DNA of 5,674 bases from Clostridiales bacterium (GCA_012799165.1 JAAZLU010000164.1:1-5674), one strand, 5' to 3'. Counted from the first letter of the stretch, positions 1 to 5,673 are shown. Numbers and translations are program-made. The notes: generated from the letters alone by a model not told the origin.

Positions 1-264
1 CGATAAGCTCTCTCCCTTTGCCGAGGAGCTGCTCGCCGCTTCGGAAAAGCCGATTACCGTTCCTCCCAATCTCTGCATCGCCACTTCAAAGCTCAGTCGC
101 GTCCTGGTCGAAGGTTCAAAAAAAAGAGTCCCCATCACTTTTCCTTTGCATAAATCAGAAAAAGTACCGGGACTCTTTTCAATTTCTTGAGCGAATCTGA
201 TGACTTCAAACAGTTCCTCATGCTCGAAATCATCCGTTGTCGTTAAATTTCTCCCCTTTAACAT
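1..264 (-). CDS. pyrB: Aspartate carbamoyltransferase, catalytic chain, N-terminal part (3' end outside window)
   Basis: Joins carbamoyl phosphate to L-aspartate to give N-carbamoyl-aspartate, the committed step of pyrimidine synthesis, in the cytoplasm. Only the first 88 codons are present; the frame is open to the window edge. Seen directly: the carbamoyl-phosphate motif [13 protein letters not shown] at residues 48-60 (Ser52-Thr53-Arg54-Thr55 match the phosphate-binding loop of the family), followed by GGTVIGFS (67-74) and the serine-rich loop SSSSAKGES (78-86). The Ser and Lys83 of that loop are the residues known to reach into the neighbouring subunit's active site. The start at 264 is chosen because GGGGGAGG lies six bases upstream; an in-frame ATG eight codons earlier (288-286) lacks a ribosome site. 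The gene lies 148 bases after rnfB on the same strand, with its own likely promoter. Family assignment is close to certain; whether the rest is intact is not visible. Ornithine carbamoyltransferase shares the STRTR motif, but the [13 protein letters not shown] and SSSxAKGES context is the aspartate enzyme's. Confidence 0.95.
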   Translation of the reverse strand, partial: MLKGRNLTTTDDFEHEELFEVIRFAQEIEKSPGTFSDLCKGKVMGTLFFEPSTRTRLSFEVAMQRLGGTVIGFSEAASSSSAKGESLS

Positions 265-270
265 TCTGTT

Positions 271-278
271 CCTCCCCC
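271..278 (-). promoter_or_regulatory. Ribosome binding site that decides the pyrB start
   Basis: On the minus strand this reads GGGGGAGG, six bases before the ATG at 264-262. It supports that start over the in-frame ATG at 288-286, which has no purine-rich block before it. Confidence 0.8.
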
Positions 279-317
279 ATCTTATCATAGGTTATAGGAG
301 TGCTTTTTATCCTGCTG

Positions 318-346
318 AAAATATCACAGCCGGAAACGAAAGTCAA
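318..346 (-). promoter_or_regulatory. Sigma-70-type promoter for pyrB
   Basis: On the minus strand there is TTGACT (346-341), a 17-base spacer and TATTTT (323-318). The -35 box matches five of six consensus bases and the spacing is ideal. Transcription would begin near 311, giving a leader of roughly 45-50 bases. I saw no attenuator hairpin with U-tract and no PyrR-type binding loop in that leader, so classical PyrR attenuation is not supported here. Confidence 0.65.
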
Positions 347-369
347 GAACATATGTCGGCGAGATATAC

Positions 370-386
370 GCGGCAGGCTGGGCCGC
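370..386 (-). other. Small GC-rich inverted repeat downstream of rnfB
   Basis: GCGGC and GCCGC arms of five bases flank a seven-base loop. No run of T follows on the minus strand (the next bases are GTATATC), so it is not a standard intrinsic terminator. It could protect the 3' end of the rnf mRNA or be incidental. It lies between the AT-rich inverted repeat at 391-410 and the pyrB promoter. Confidence 0.3.
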
Positions 387-390
387 CGGG

Positions 391-410
391 AGCTGAATTT
401 AATTTCAGCT
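391..410 (-). other. Inverted repeat directly after the rnfB stop codon
   Basis: The arms AGCTGAA and TTCAGCT (seven perfect pairs) enclose a six-base AT loop, starting three bases after the rnfB stop. This is the place for a transcript-end hairpin, but on the minus strand it is followed by CCCGGCGG rather than T residues. It could be a 3'-end stabilising hairpin or a weak pause site. Because no good intrinsic terminator is visible, some rnf transcripts may continue into pyrB. Confidence 0.4.
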
Positions 411-412
411 TG

Positions 413-1297
413 TTATGCCTGAGCCCTCTTCGGCCCCTCGGGGTCCTCGAGGCGGGTCACTTCTCTGGGCCCGTCAGCCTTCGGGACGGGCTTTTTAGCG
501 GGCCTGGGCTCGACATAGATCACCTTGCGAGGACAGACCTTCGCGCAGAGGCCGCAGTTCTTGCACTTTTCGGCATCGATTACAGCCAGATTATCGACCA
601 CATGAATCGCGTCGAACTTGCATTCCTTCTCGCATAGCTTGCAGCCTATGCAGCCAACCTCGCAGACAGCCCTTACGGCCTTGCCCGCGTCCTTGCTGGA
701 GCAGGCCACGCTTACGCGGCTCGCCTTGGGGACGATTTCGATTATATTCTGAGGACAGGCGTTCGCGCACATGCCGCATCCCACACAGCTGTCTTTATCG
801 ACCTTGGCCAGACCCTTGCATATCTCGATTGCATCGTACTGGCACACAGCTACGCAGTCGCCCATCCCGATGCATCCGTACTTGCAGCTTCCCGGCCCTC
901 CGAAGAACTGCTTTACGGCGGCGCAGGACTTAAGCCCCTGATAATCCATCTCGGGCTTTGTAAGATCGCAGAGGCCTGAACATAGGACTCTGGCAGTCAT
1001 CGGCACGCTGCCCTCCGCATCGACGCCAAGTATCGCGGAAATGCCCTTTATCGTCGCCTCTCCTCCAGGTATGCACTTATTTGCCGCTATGCTCCGGTCG
1101 GCAGCCAGAGCCGCCGCGTAATCGTCGCAGCCCGCAAATCCGCAGGCGCCGCAGTTGGCACCCGGAAGGCAATCGCGGATAAGAATCTGGGTCTCGTCGA
1201 CCGGAACCGCGAATTTATTTCCAATGAAGGTCAGCAGAACCGCACATACGAATCCCACCGCCACCACTACCGCTACAGGTATTATAAATTCCAACAT
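413..1297 (-). CDS. rnfB: Rnf complex subunit B, ferredoxin-oxidising polyferredoxin
   Basis: Electron-entry subunit of the ferredoxin:NAD+ oxidoreductase (Rnf) complex, 294 residues. An N-terminal membrane helix (about residues 3-25) anchors a cytoplasmic iron-sulfur domain. The typical RnfB Fe-S domain uses Cys49, 52, 57 and 75 (CGACGFAGC then NKC). It is followed by a first ferredoxin-like set, Cys138, 142, 148 and 152, then CVGCGMCANACP (171-182), a set at Cys216, 219, 222 and 226, and CKNCGLCAKVCP (245-256). That supports at least five [4Fe-4S] clusters by motif, as in the long clostridial-type RnfB and more than in short proteobacterial forms. Further cysteines (43, 106, 110, 125) may bind more. 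The C-terminal 35 residues are a charged, proline-rich tail without cysteines. The gene starts 12 bases after rnfA, with AGGAGG overlapping the rnfA stop. It is the last gene of the operon. Identity is firm; the cluster count is inferred from spacing. Confidence 0.97.
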   Translation of the reverse strand: MLEFIIPVAVVVAVGFVCAVLLTFIGNKFAVPVDETQILIRDCLPGANCGACGFAGCDDYAAALAADRSIAANKCIPGGEATIKGISAILGVDAEGSVPMTARVLCSGLCDLTKPEMDYQGLKSCAAVKQFFGGPGSCKYGCIGMGDCVAVCQYDAIEICKGLAKVDKDSCVGCGMCANACPQNIIEIVPKASRVSVACSSKDAGKAVRAVCEVGCIGCKLCEKECKFDAIHVVDNLAVIDAEKCKNCGLCAKVCPRKVIYVEPRPAKKPVPKADGPREVTRLEDPEGPKRAQA

Positions 1298-1309
1298 TAT
1301 GAGCCCTCC

Positions 1310-1906
1310 TTACATCCCGCCGAAGATATTATCTATCATCCCGGAGAATCCCATAAAGGAAAGGCTCAGGATGGATGCGGCGACCAGCGTGGAAGCCACG
1401 CCCTGAAAGGGCTTGGGATATTCGTTCGTCTCGATCTTGCTTCTTACTCCCGCAAAGAGGAACATAGCCAGCAAGAATCCGACACCGGAGCCGAAGGAGT
1501 TGAGCAGGGAATTTACGAAGCTGTATCCCTCGTCGATATTCAGAACGCATACGCCCAGAACCGCACAGTTGGTCGTTATAAGGGGAAGATAGATGCCCAG
1601 CGACTTATGCAGAGCCGGCATGCTCTTCTTCATAAAGACCTCTATCATCTGCACCAGCGCGGCTATCACGAGGATAAACAGCGTAGTCTGCATATATCCT
1701 ATCCCAAGCGGGTCCAGAATTAAGTGCTGTATGGGCCAGGTTGCGGCCGTGGCCAGCACCATTACGAAGACGACGGCCAAAGACATTCCCATCGCCGAAT
1801 CCAGCTTCTTGGATACGCCCAGGAAGGGACATATTCCGAGGAACCTGACGAGAACGTAGTTATTGGCGAGAACCGCCGCCATGATGATCATCAACATATC
1901 TTTCAT
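1310..1906 (-). CDS. rnfA: Rnf complex membrane subunit A
   Basis: Integral membrane subunit, 198 residues, close to the usual length for RnfA and the related NqrE. Hydrophobic segments fit about six membrane helices. The motifs NNYVLVRFLGICPFLGVSKK (15-34) and PLITTNCAVLGVC (108-120) are the two inverted-repeat signatures of the RnfA/RnfE (NqrE/NqrD) family. From knowledge of the family, Cys26 and Cys114, with the matching pair in RnfE, hold an iron-sulfur cluster inside the membrane between the two subunits, part of the electron path across the membrane. The start overlaps the rnfE stop by one base (TAATG) and is preceded by AGGAAGGAGG, so translation is probably coupled to rnfE. The homologous rnfE is next to it and shares the Cys-Pro and Asn-Cys motifs; this one is A because it is the shorter and has the NNYVLVRFLGICPFLG signature. 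Nothing is broken or missing. Confidence 0.97.
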   Translation of the reverse strand: MKDMLMIIMAAVLANNYVLVRFLGICPFLGVSKKLDSAMGMSLAVVFVMVLATAATWPIQHLILDPLGIGYMQTTLFILVIAALVQMIEVFMKKSMPALHKSLGIYLPLITTNCAVLGVCVLNIDEGYSFVNSLLNSFGSGVGFLLAMFLFAGVRSKIETNEYPKPFQGVASTLVAASILSLSFMGFSGMIDNIFGGM

Positions 1907-2586
1907 TATTCAGCGCCTCCTTCCTCAGCTTGGCTACAGAGCTGTGCAGCGGCACATCCCATGCACTTGTCTGCAGCCCTCTTTTCCTTGGCCTTGCCCT
2001 CGGTGAGCTTGTTCATAAGAGCTATAAGGCATCCGTAGGTGAAAAATCCGCCCGGAGCCAGTATAAATATGCTCATCGGGGTAATAAGGTTCGCAGTTAC
2101 GGTATAACCAAAGACGGTTCCCGCTCCCAAGAGCTCCCTTATAGCCGCCATTATGGTGAGGGTCACCGTGTAGGAAAGACCCATCCCCAGACCGTCAAGC
2201 ATGGAATCGAAGACGCTGTTCTTGTTCGCAAATGCCTCGGCACGGCCGAGAATTATGCAGTTTACGACTATCAGCGGTATGTAGAGTCCCAGCGACTTGT
2301 TGAGCTCCGGTAAGTAGGCCTGAAGCAAGAGCTGAATTAGCGTAACAAAGGTTGAGATAATTACTATGTAGCAAGGTATGCGAACCTTGTCGGGTATTAT
2401 CCTCTTTAGGGCCGATATCATTATGTTGGAGCCCATCAATACCAAGGTAACACAGAGACCCATGCCTATGCCGTTTATAGCCTGCGTCGAAAGCGCGAGG
2501 GTCGGACATGTGCCCAGAATTAATACCAGGATGGGGTTCTCTTTAATAAATCCGTTTAGAAAAACGCTTGTCTTACCGCTTTTCAT
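1906..2586 (-). CDS. rnfE: Rnf complex membrane subunit E
   Basis: Integral membrane subunit, 226 residues, partner and homologue of RnfA. About six hydrophobic helices span residues 15-195. KENPILVLILGTCPTLALST (15-34) and PLIVVNCIILGRAEAFA (104-120) are the family signatures; Cys27 and Cys110 are the expected ligands of the iron-sulfur site shared with RnfA. RELLGAGTVFG (150-160) is also typical of RnfE. After the last helix comes a soluble tail of about 30 residues, KAKEKRAADKCMGCAAAQLC at 198-217, with Cys208, 211 and 217, absent from the short proteobacterial form as I recall it. Its stop overlaps the rnfA start by one base, and its own start overlaps the rnfG stop (TGATG) behind a GGAGGTGG ribosome site. 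Ile codons are mostly ATA in the middle of the gene, giving a hint on the host. Identity is firm; the role of the cysteine tail is unknown. Confidence 0.97.
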   Translation of the reverse strand: MKSGKTSVFLNGFIKENPILVLILGTCPTLALSTQAINGIGMGLCVTLVLMGSNIMISALKRIIPDKVRIPCYIVIISTFVTLIQLLLQAYLPELNKSLGLYIPLIVVNCIILGRAEAFANKNSVFDSMLDGLGMGLSYTVTLTIMAAIRELLGAGTVFGYTVTANLITPMSIFILAPGGFFTYGCLIALMNKLTEGKAKEKRAADKCMGCAAAQLCSQAEEGGAE

Positions 2587-3149
2587 CAGATTCCACCTCC
2601 TATCCGTGCATACTGATCGAGCGCAGCCTTAAGCGCGTTGAAAACAGCCTTGGAGCTGTAAGTCGCTCCGGTGACAGGCGCCACATACGCGGCGCTCGCA
2701 TCGTTCTTATCGTTCGTTATGGCGCTCATTCCGAGGAAGCCGTCCGTGTAGGAAGGAGCGGTCGCCTTGGAACCCAGGCCCGGTGTCTCCTTTGACGCAT
2801 CGGTAACCTTTACCCCTATAATCTTGCCCTCGGAACTCAGTCCAACCATCACCGTTACGGGACCTCCGAAGCCCTTGGTCGTCGCAGTTATCGCGTAGCC
2901 CGCTCCGTTGTCCGCCTTGTAGACTTCGTCCACGAACTCGACCAATTCGACATTCTCTATCTTCGTAAAGCTGTCGCCCTCCGGCAGAACCTCAGCCCTG
3001 GCCTCGTTCGCGTTCTTAATCGCTATCTCCTCGATTATCGGCTCCGTTATCCGATAAGTCGCCGCGAGCAACATCGAGGCAACGAGGCAGATCGATACGA
3101 GAACTATGGTCGGCGCGAACAGATCTTTTTTACTTGCCTTCTCCGCCAT
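2586..3149 (-). CDS. rnfG: Rnf complex flavoprotein subunit G
   Basis: Membrane-anchored subunit of 187 residues carrying covalently bound FMN. One N-terminal membrane helix (about 12-31, after a lysine-rich start) is followed by an FMN-binding domain that in this family lies outside the cytoplasmic membrane. The flavin attachment motif APVTGATYSS is at 157-166, with Thr163 the expected phosphoester site; FMN is attached by the flavin transferase ApbE in known systems, and no apbE lies in this window. ETPGLGSKA (121-129) is the other conserved block of RnfG/NqrC. The known role is to pass electrons between the intramembrane iron-sulfur site and RnfD flavin. The start overlaps the rnfD stop by one base (TAATG), with AAAGGTGGTG upstream; the stop overlaps rnfE. 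The length is near the usual for clostridial-type RnfG. Identity is firm. Confidence 0.96.
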   Translation of the reverse strand: MAEKASKKDLFAPTIVLVSICLVASMLLAATYRITEPIIEEIAIKNANEARAEVLPEGDSFTKIENVELVEFVDEVYKADNGAGYAITATTKGFGGPVTVMVGLSSEGKIIGVKVTDASKETPGLGSKATAPSYTDGFLGMSAITNDKNDASAAYVAPVTGATYSSKAVFNALKAALDQYARIGGGI

Positions 3150-4117
3150 TATTTTGCACCACCTTTCTCAACGCCGTTTATGCGCGCACGGGTCCAGTTG
3201 TCGATGTGCGGTGTCATAATATTCATCAATAATATCGCAAAAGATACACCTTCGGGATATGCGCCGTAGGCGCGAATCGCCATGGTGAGCGCACCGCAGC
3301 CGATGCCGAAGATAATCTTTCCTTTACTCGTTATGGGGGAGGTTACATAGTCGGTAGCCATGAATATAGCTCCGAGCATGACGCCTCCCGCGCAGAGCAT
3401 AAAGACCGGATCGAATCCCATCACCGCGGAAAGAATCGCCACGGTCGCGAGGAAGGATACCGGAATCTCGGGTGTTATAACCTTCCTTATAATCAGATAA
3501 ACTCCACCTATCAGCAGCGCCAGGGCCGAAATCTCTCCCATGGAGCCGTTGCGAAGTCCGAGGAACATCTCGAGATTACTCGGGACCTCCTGTCCGTTCG
3601 CGAGCAGCGCCAGGGGGGTCGCTCCCGTCACGGCATCCGCTGCCGCCTGGCGTATCGCGAGACTCATCCTGTTGGTTACAACCCAATTACCCATATGGGA
3701 TGTAAATCCTATTGCGAGGACCAACCTCCCAACTATTGCGGGATTGGCAAAATTCTCTCCCAGACCTCCGAAGAGCTGTTTTACCACCACTATAGCCACG
3801 AAGCAGCCGATTATTGCCATCCAGTAGGGCATGCTCACGGAAATATTTAAGGAGATTAAGACTCCCGTAACCACCGCTGACCAGTCGTCCAAAGTCTGAG
3901 ACCTTCCTAAAATCTTGCGGGTAATCCCCTCGAAGATTACGCTTGCGGCTACGCAGACCACAGTAAGAACCAGGGCCCTGTAACCGAATATGTATACCGC
4001 CCAGGCGAGAGCCGGCATCAGAGCGATTACGACGTCCCTCATTATGCTGCCCGTATCGGTCGCATCTATGACGTGAGGAGCGGAACTCACTACTAAATTC
4101 GTATGTTTAGTGCTCAT
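3149..4117 (-). CDS. rnfD: Rnf complex membrane flavoprotein subunit D
   Basis: Integral membrane subunit of 322 residues, probably with 9-10 helices, carrying covalent FMN and thought to form part of the ion path. Seen in order: cytoplasmic start with SSAPHV (11-16), GGLGENFANPAIVGR (117-131), the FMN attachment motif DAVTGATPLA (161-170) with Thr167 as the expected site, and FMATDYVTSP (252-261). All are RnfD/NqrB signatures. The start at 4117 is chosen because AGGAGG lies nine bases upstream, it overlaps the rnfC stop as TAATG like the neighbouring junctions, and the protein then begins with the usual short N-terminus. A longer in-frame start at 4201 would add 28 Gly/Arg/Lys-rich residues that are just the rnfC tail read out of frame. 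The ion, Na+ or H+, cannot be told from this sequence. Identity is firm. Confidence 0.96.
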   Translation of the reverse strand: MSTKHTNLVVSSAPHVIDATDTGSIMRDVVIALMPALAWAVYIFGYRALVLTVVCVAASVIFEGITRKILGRSQTLDDWSAVVTGVLISLNISVSMPYWMAIIGCFVAIVVVKQLFGGLGENFANPAIVGRLVLAIGFTSHMGNWVVTNRMSLAIRQAAADAVTGATPLALLANGQEVPSNLEMFLGLRNGSMGEISALALLIGGVYLIIRKVITPEIPVSFLATVAILSAVMGFDPVFMLCAGGVMLGAIFMATDYVTSPITSKGKIIFGIGCGALTMAIRAYGAYPEGVSFAILLMNIMTPHIDNWTRARINGVEKGGAK

Positions 4118-5481
4118 TACTTGCTTCCTCCTTCCTCTTTCGCCGCCGCGGCTTCGGCTTCCGCCTTTGCTTTGGCCTTCCTGTCCTCCTCCATGACCCA
4201 CTGCTTAGCAAGTTTTATCTCGAAGGACAGCTGCTTTCTTGCGGGGCATACGAAGGAGCAGCAGCCGCATTCCATGCAGGTGTAGACATCGTATTCTCTT
4301 ATAAGTTCGAGTTCCTGGCGCTCCCAGTATCTGGCGAGCCTGGTAGGCATAAGGTTCATCGGGCAGCCCCTTACGCAGCGCCCGCAGTTGATGCAGGCCT
4401 TCTCTTGCTCCTGCTTTGCGAACTTCTCGTCGAAGCAGAGTATCGCGCTGTTGCCCTTTATAACTCCAAAATCGTCTCTGGGGATAGCGCGGCCCATCAT
4501 AGGTCCTCCGAGGATTATCTTGCGGACCTCTCCGGAAGTTCCCCCGCAGAACTCGATTACATCGCAGAGGGGGGTCCCTATGGGAACGTCGACGTTCTTG
4601 GGCTCCTTTACGACATTGCCGTCGACCGTCATGCTCCTGGAAACAAGAGGCATTCCGGTGGCGAGATACTGCTGCATTTTAAGAACGGATGAAACGTTGG
4701 ATACTATGCATCCTATATGAGCGGGAAGCTTGCCTGCGACCAGGTGCCTTCCCGTGCATTCATAAATTATTACGCGCTCCGCGCCTTGCGGATATACTTG
4801 GCGCAGCTCCTGAACCTTTATCTTGGAATCGTCTCCGAGTATGTCCCGGAAAGCCTTAATCGCGTCGGGCTTGTTGGTCTCGATACCTATTATACATCTT
4901 TCGATATCGAGCCACTTGAGGACGGCCCTCGCCCCGTCCACGATCTCCTGCGTATGGGTGAGCATATTGCGGTGGTCGACCGTAATGTAGGGCTCACACT
5001 CCGCCCCGTTGATGATGAAGGTATCCACCTTGAGGGGTTCCTTAACATCGAACTTGACGCTCATCGGGAAGGTGGCGCCTCCGAGGCCCACGACTCCGGA
5101 TTCTCTGACGGCCTTGATGAAGCTCTCCCTATCCGTGACGGTCGGAGGAACTACGCTATCGGCCTTTTCCTGCTTGCCGTCCGGGGTAATCTCGATGATG
5201 GTGTCGATTACACCCATCTGAGACATCTCCTGACGTATACCAGTAACCTCGCCCGATACGCTGCTATGTATGGGCGCGCCGACATACTTTACAGCTTCTC
5301 CGATCTTCTGGCCCAGCTTTACCTGCTCGCCTACGGCCACGACGGGCTGACATGGAGCCCCTATGTGCTGACCCATCGGTATAAACACTTTTTCGGGGAG
5401 AGACATCGGGATGATGTCCTGTCCGGCGGTGTTCTTGCAATGCTTCACGCGGACTCCATTCAGATGTTTGCCTGAACTCAT
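4117..5481 (-). CDS. rnfC: Rnf complex NADH-binding subunit C
   Basis: Peripheral cytoplasmic subunit of 454 residues where NAD+ is reduced (or NADH oxidised). The N-terminal part (about 30-100) is the barrel-like domain with IPMGQHIGAPCQP (34-46). The nucleotide/FMN-binding part has GVVGLGGATFP (129-139), INGAECEPYI (157-166) and GGPMMG (325-330), as in the homologous NuoF and NqrF-independent SLBB proteins. Two [4Fe-4S] motifs follow, CINCGRCVRGCP (363-374) and CMECGCCSFVCP (402-413), which connect to RnfB. The last 25 residues are a Lys/Ala/Glu-rich tail. The usual GGIHPP motif near the start reads NGVRVKH here (8-14). The start has AAAGGAG seven bases upstream. First gene of the operon, with promoter and hairpins just ahead; its stop overlaps rnfD. 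Length is typical of the compact clostridial form, without the long C-terminal extension of the enterobacterial protein. Confidence 0.97.
   Translation of the reverse strand: MSSGKHLNGVRVKHCKNTAGQDIIPMSLPEKVFIPMGQHIGAPCQPVVAVGEQVKLGQKIGEAVKYVGAPIHSSVSGEVTGIRQEMSQMGVIDTIIEITPDGKQEKADSVVPPTVTDRESFIKAVRESGVVGLGGATFPMSVKFDVKEPLKVDTFIINGAECEPYITVDHRNMLTHTQEIVDGARAVLKWLDIERCIIGIETNKPDAIKAFRDILGDDSKIKVQELRQVYPQGAERVIIYECTGRHLVAGKLPAHIGCIVSNVSSVLKMQQYLATGMPLVSRSMTVDGNVVKEPKNVDVPIGTPLCDVIEFCGGTSGEVRKIILGGPMMGRAIPRDDFGVIKGNSAILCFDEKFAKQEQEKACINCGRCVRGCPMNLMPTRLARYWERQELELIREYDVYTCMECGCCSFVCPARKQLSFEIKLAKQWVMEEDRKAKAKAEAEAAAAKEEGGSK
4127..4132 (-). promoter_or_regulatory. Ribosome binding site that decides the rnfD start
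   Basis: AGGAGG on the minus strand, nine bases before the ATG at 4117-4115 and inside the last codons of rnfC. It favours this start over the in-frame ATG at 4201. Confidence 0.75.
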
Positions 5482-5488
5482 TCTTTTA

Positions 5489-5495
5489 CTCCTTT
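5489..5495 (-). promoter_or_regulatory. Ribosome binding site of rnfC
   Basis: AAAGGAG on the minus strand, seven bases before the rnfC ATG. It sits 12 bases downstream of the leader hairpin at 5508-5538, so that hairpin leaves the site exposed rather than masking it. Confidence 0.7.
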
Positions 5496-5507
5496 ATGCA
5501 TTTAAGC

Positions 5508-5538
5508 TTTCGCCGAGCACAAAAAAAACGCGGCGAAA
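5508..5538 (-). promoter_or_regulatory. Leader hairpin in the rnfC 5' untranslated region
   Basis: TTTCGCCG (5538-5531) and CGGCGAAA (5515-5508) form eight perfect pairs around a 15-base loop that holds eight consecutive T residues. It lies within the predicted leader of the rnf transcript. Its left arm shares bases 5531-5535 with the right arm of the terminator-like hairpin, so the two cannot form in the same RNA. A role in mRNA stability or in regulation is possible; I recognise no riboswitch class. Confidence 0.5.
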
Positions 5539-5563
5539 TCCACATCACTTAGAATACACCGCG
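5521..5563 (-). terminator. Intrinsic-terminator-like hairpin with U8 tail, upstream of rnfC
   Basis: CGCGGTG (5563-5557) pairs with CGCCGCG (5535-5529), seven pairs including one G-U, and is followed at once by eight T residues (5528-5521). The loop is long, 21 bases, which weakens the call. It would stop transcripts arriving from a gene further right. The -10 box of the rnf promoter lies in its loop, so RNA started at that promoter lacks the left arm and escapes. Confidence 0.5.
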
Positions 5564-5673
5564 AAATTCGATTTGTAAAGGCTTCGAGGAGCTTTGATAG
5601 CAAACTTCGTTAAAAATTTCACTCCCCGACGGCGAAAATATCTCTGCTTCGAGAGCGCCAAGAGTACCTTAGC
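5545..5673 (-). CDS. Possible C-terminal end of an unidentified upstream gene
   Basis: A minus-strand frame is open from the right edge for 42 codons and ends with TGA at 5547-5545. The peptide is strongly basic (for example SKQRYFRRRGVKF near its start) and matches no family that I recognise. A run this short is expected by chance fairly often, so coding is uncertain. In its favour, the stop lies within the loop of a terminator-like hairpin, with the U-tract about 17 bases further on. Against it, the last codons overlap the -35 and -10 boxes of the rnf promoter. The other two minus frames are closed by stops in this stretch. It could equally be plain intergenic DNA. Confidence 0.3.
   Translation of the reverse strand, partial: AKVLLALSKQRYFRRRGVKFLTKFAIKAPRSLYKSNFAVYSK
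5551..5579 (-). promoter_or_regulatory. Sigma-70-type promoter of the rnf operon
   Basis: TTTACA (5579-5574), a 17-base spacer and TATTCT (5556-5551) on the minus strand. Each box matches the consensus at five of six positions with ideal spacing. Transcription would begin near 5544, giving a leader of about 60 bases before the rnfC ATG. It is the only good promoter that I see ahead of the six genes and should serve the whole operon. Confidence 0.65.

Noticed and set aside
2..190. Plus-strand frame open from the window edge, which at first looked like the C-terminus of an oxidoreductase
   Set aside because: The opposite strand encodes the PyrB N-terminus with the carbamoyl-phosphate motif, so this frame is its shadow.
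265..312. PyrR-type attenuator in the pyrB leader
   Set aside because: The leader is only about 45-50 bases and has no terminator hairpin with U-tract and no PyrR-binding loop that I can recognise.
200..637. 145-codon plus-strand open frame across the rnfB end and the rnfB-pyrB gap
   Set aside because: It covers the rnfB C-terminus, the pyrB promoter and the pyrB start on the opposite strand, has no ribosome site and no recognisable protein motif.
4118..4201. 28-residue N-terminal extension of RnfD
   Set aside because: It is the rnfC tail read in another frame, Gly/Arg/Lys-rich and without family support; the start at 4117 has a strong ribosome site and a normal overlap.
4717..5475. 252-codon plus-strand open frame opposite rnfC
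   Set aside because: It lies wholly antisense to rnfC, which has clear iron-sulfur and nucleotide-binding motifs. The translated peptide resembles no family, and the openness follows from the codon use of the real gene.
413..5481. A new electron-transfer system rather than Rnf
   Set aside because: All six subunits have their standard signatures, lengths and the known CDGEAB order, with no extra gene inserted. The related Nqr complex is excluded by the polyferredoxin RnfB and by the absence of NqrF.
5574..5604. Plus-strand promoter (TTGTAA, 16 bases, TGATAG) pointing out of the window
   Set aside because: Both boxes are weak, no ribosome site or start codon follows within the window, and it overlaps the better minus-strand promoter.
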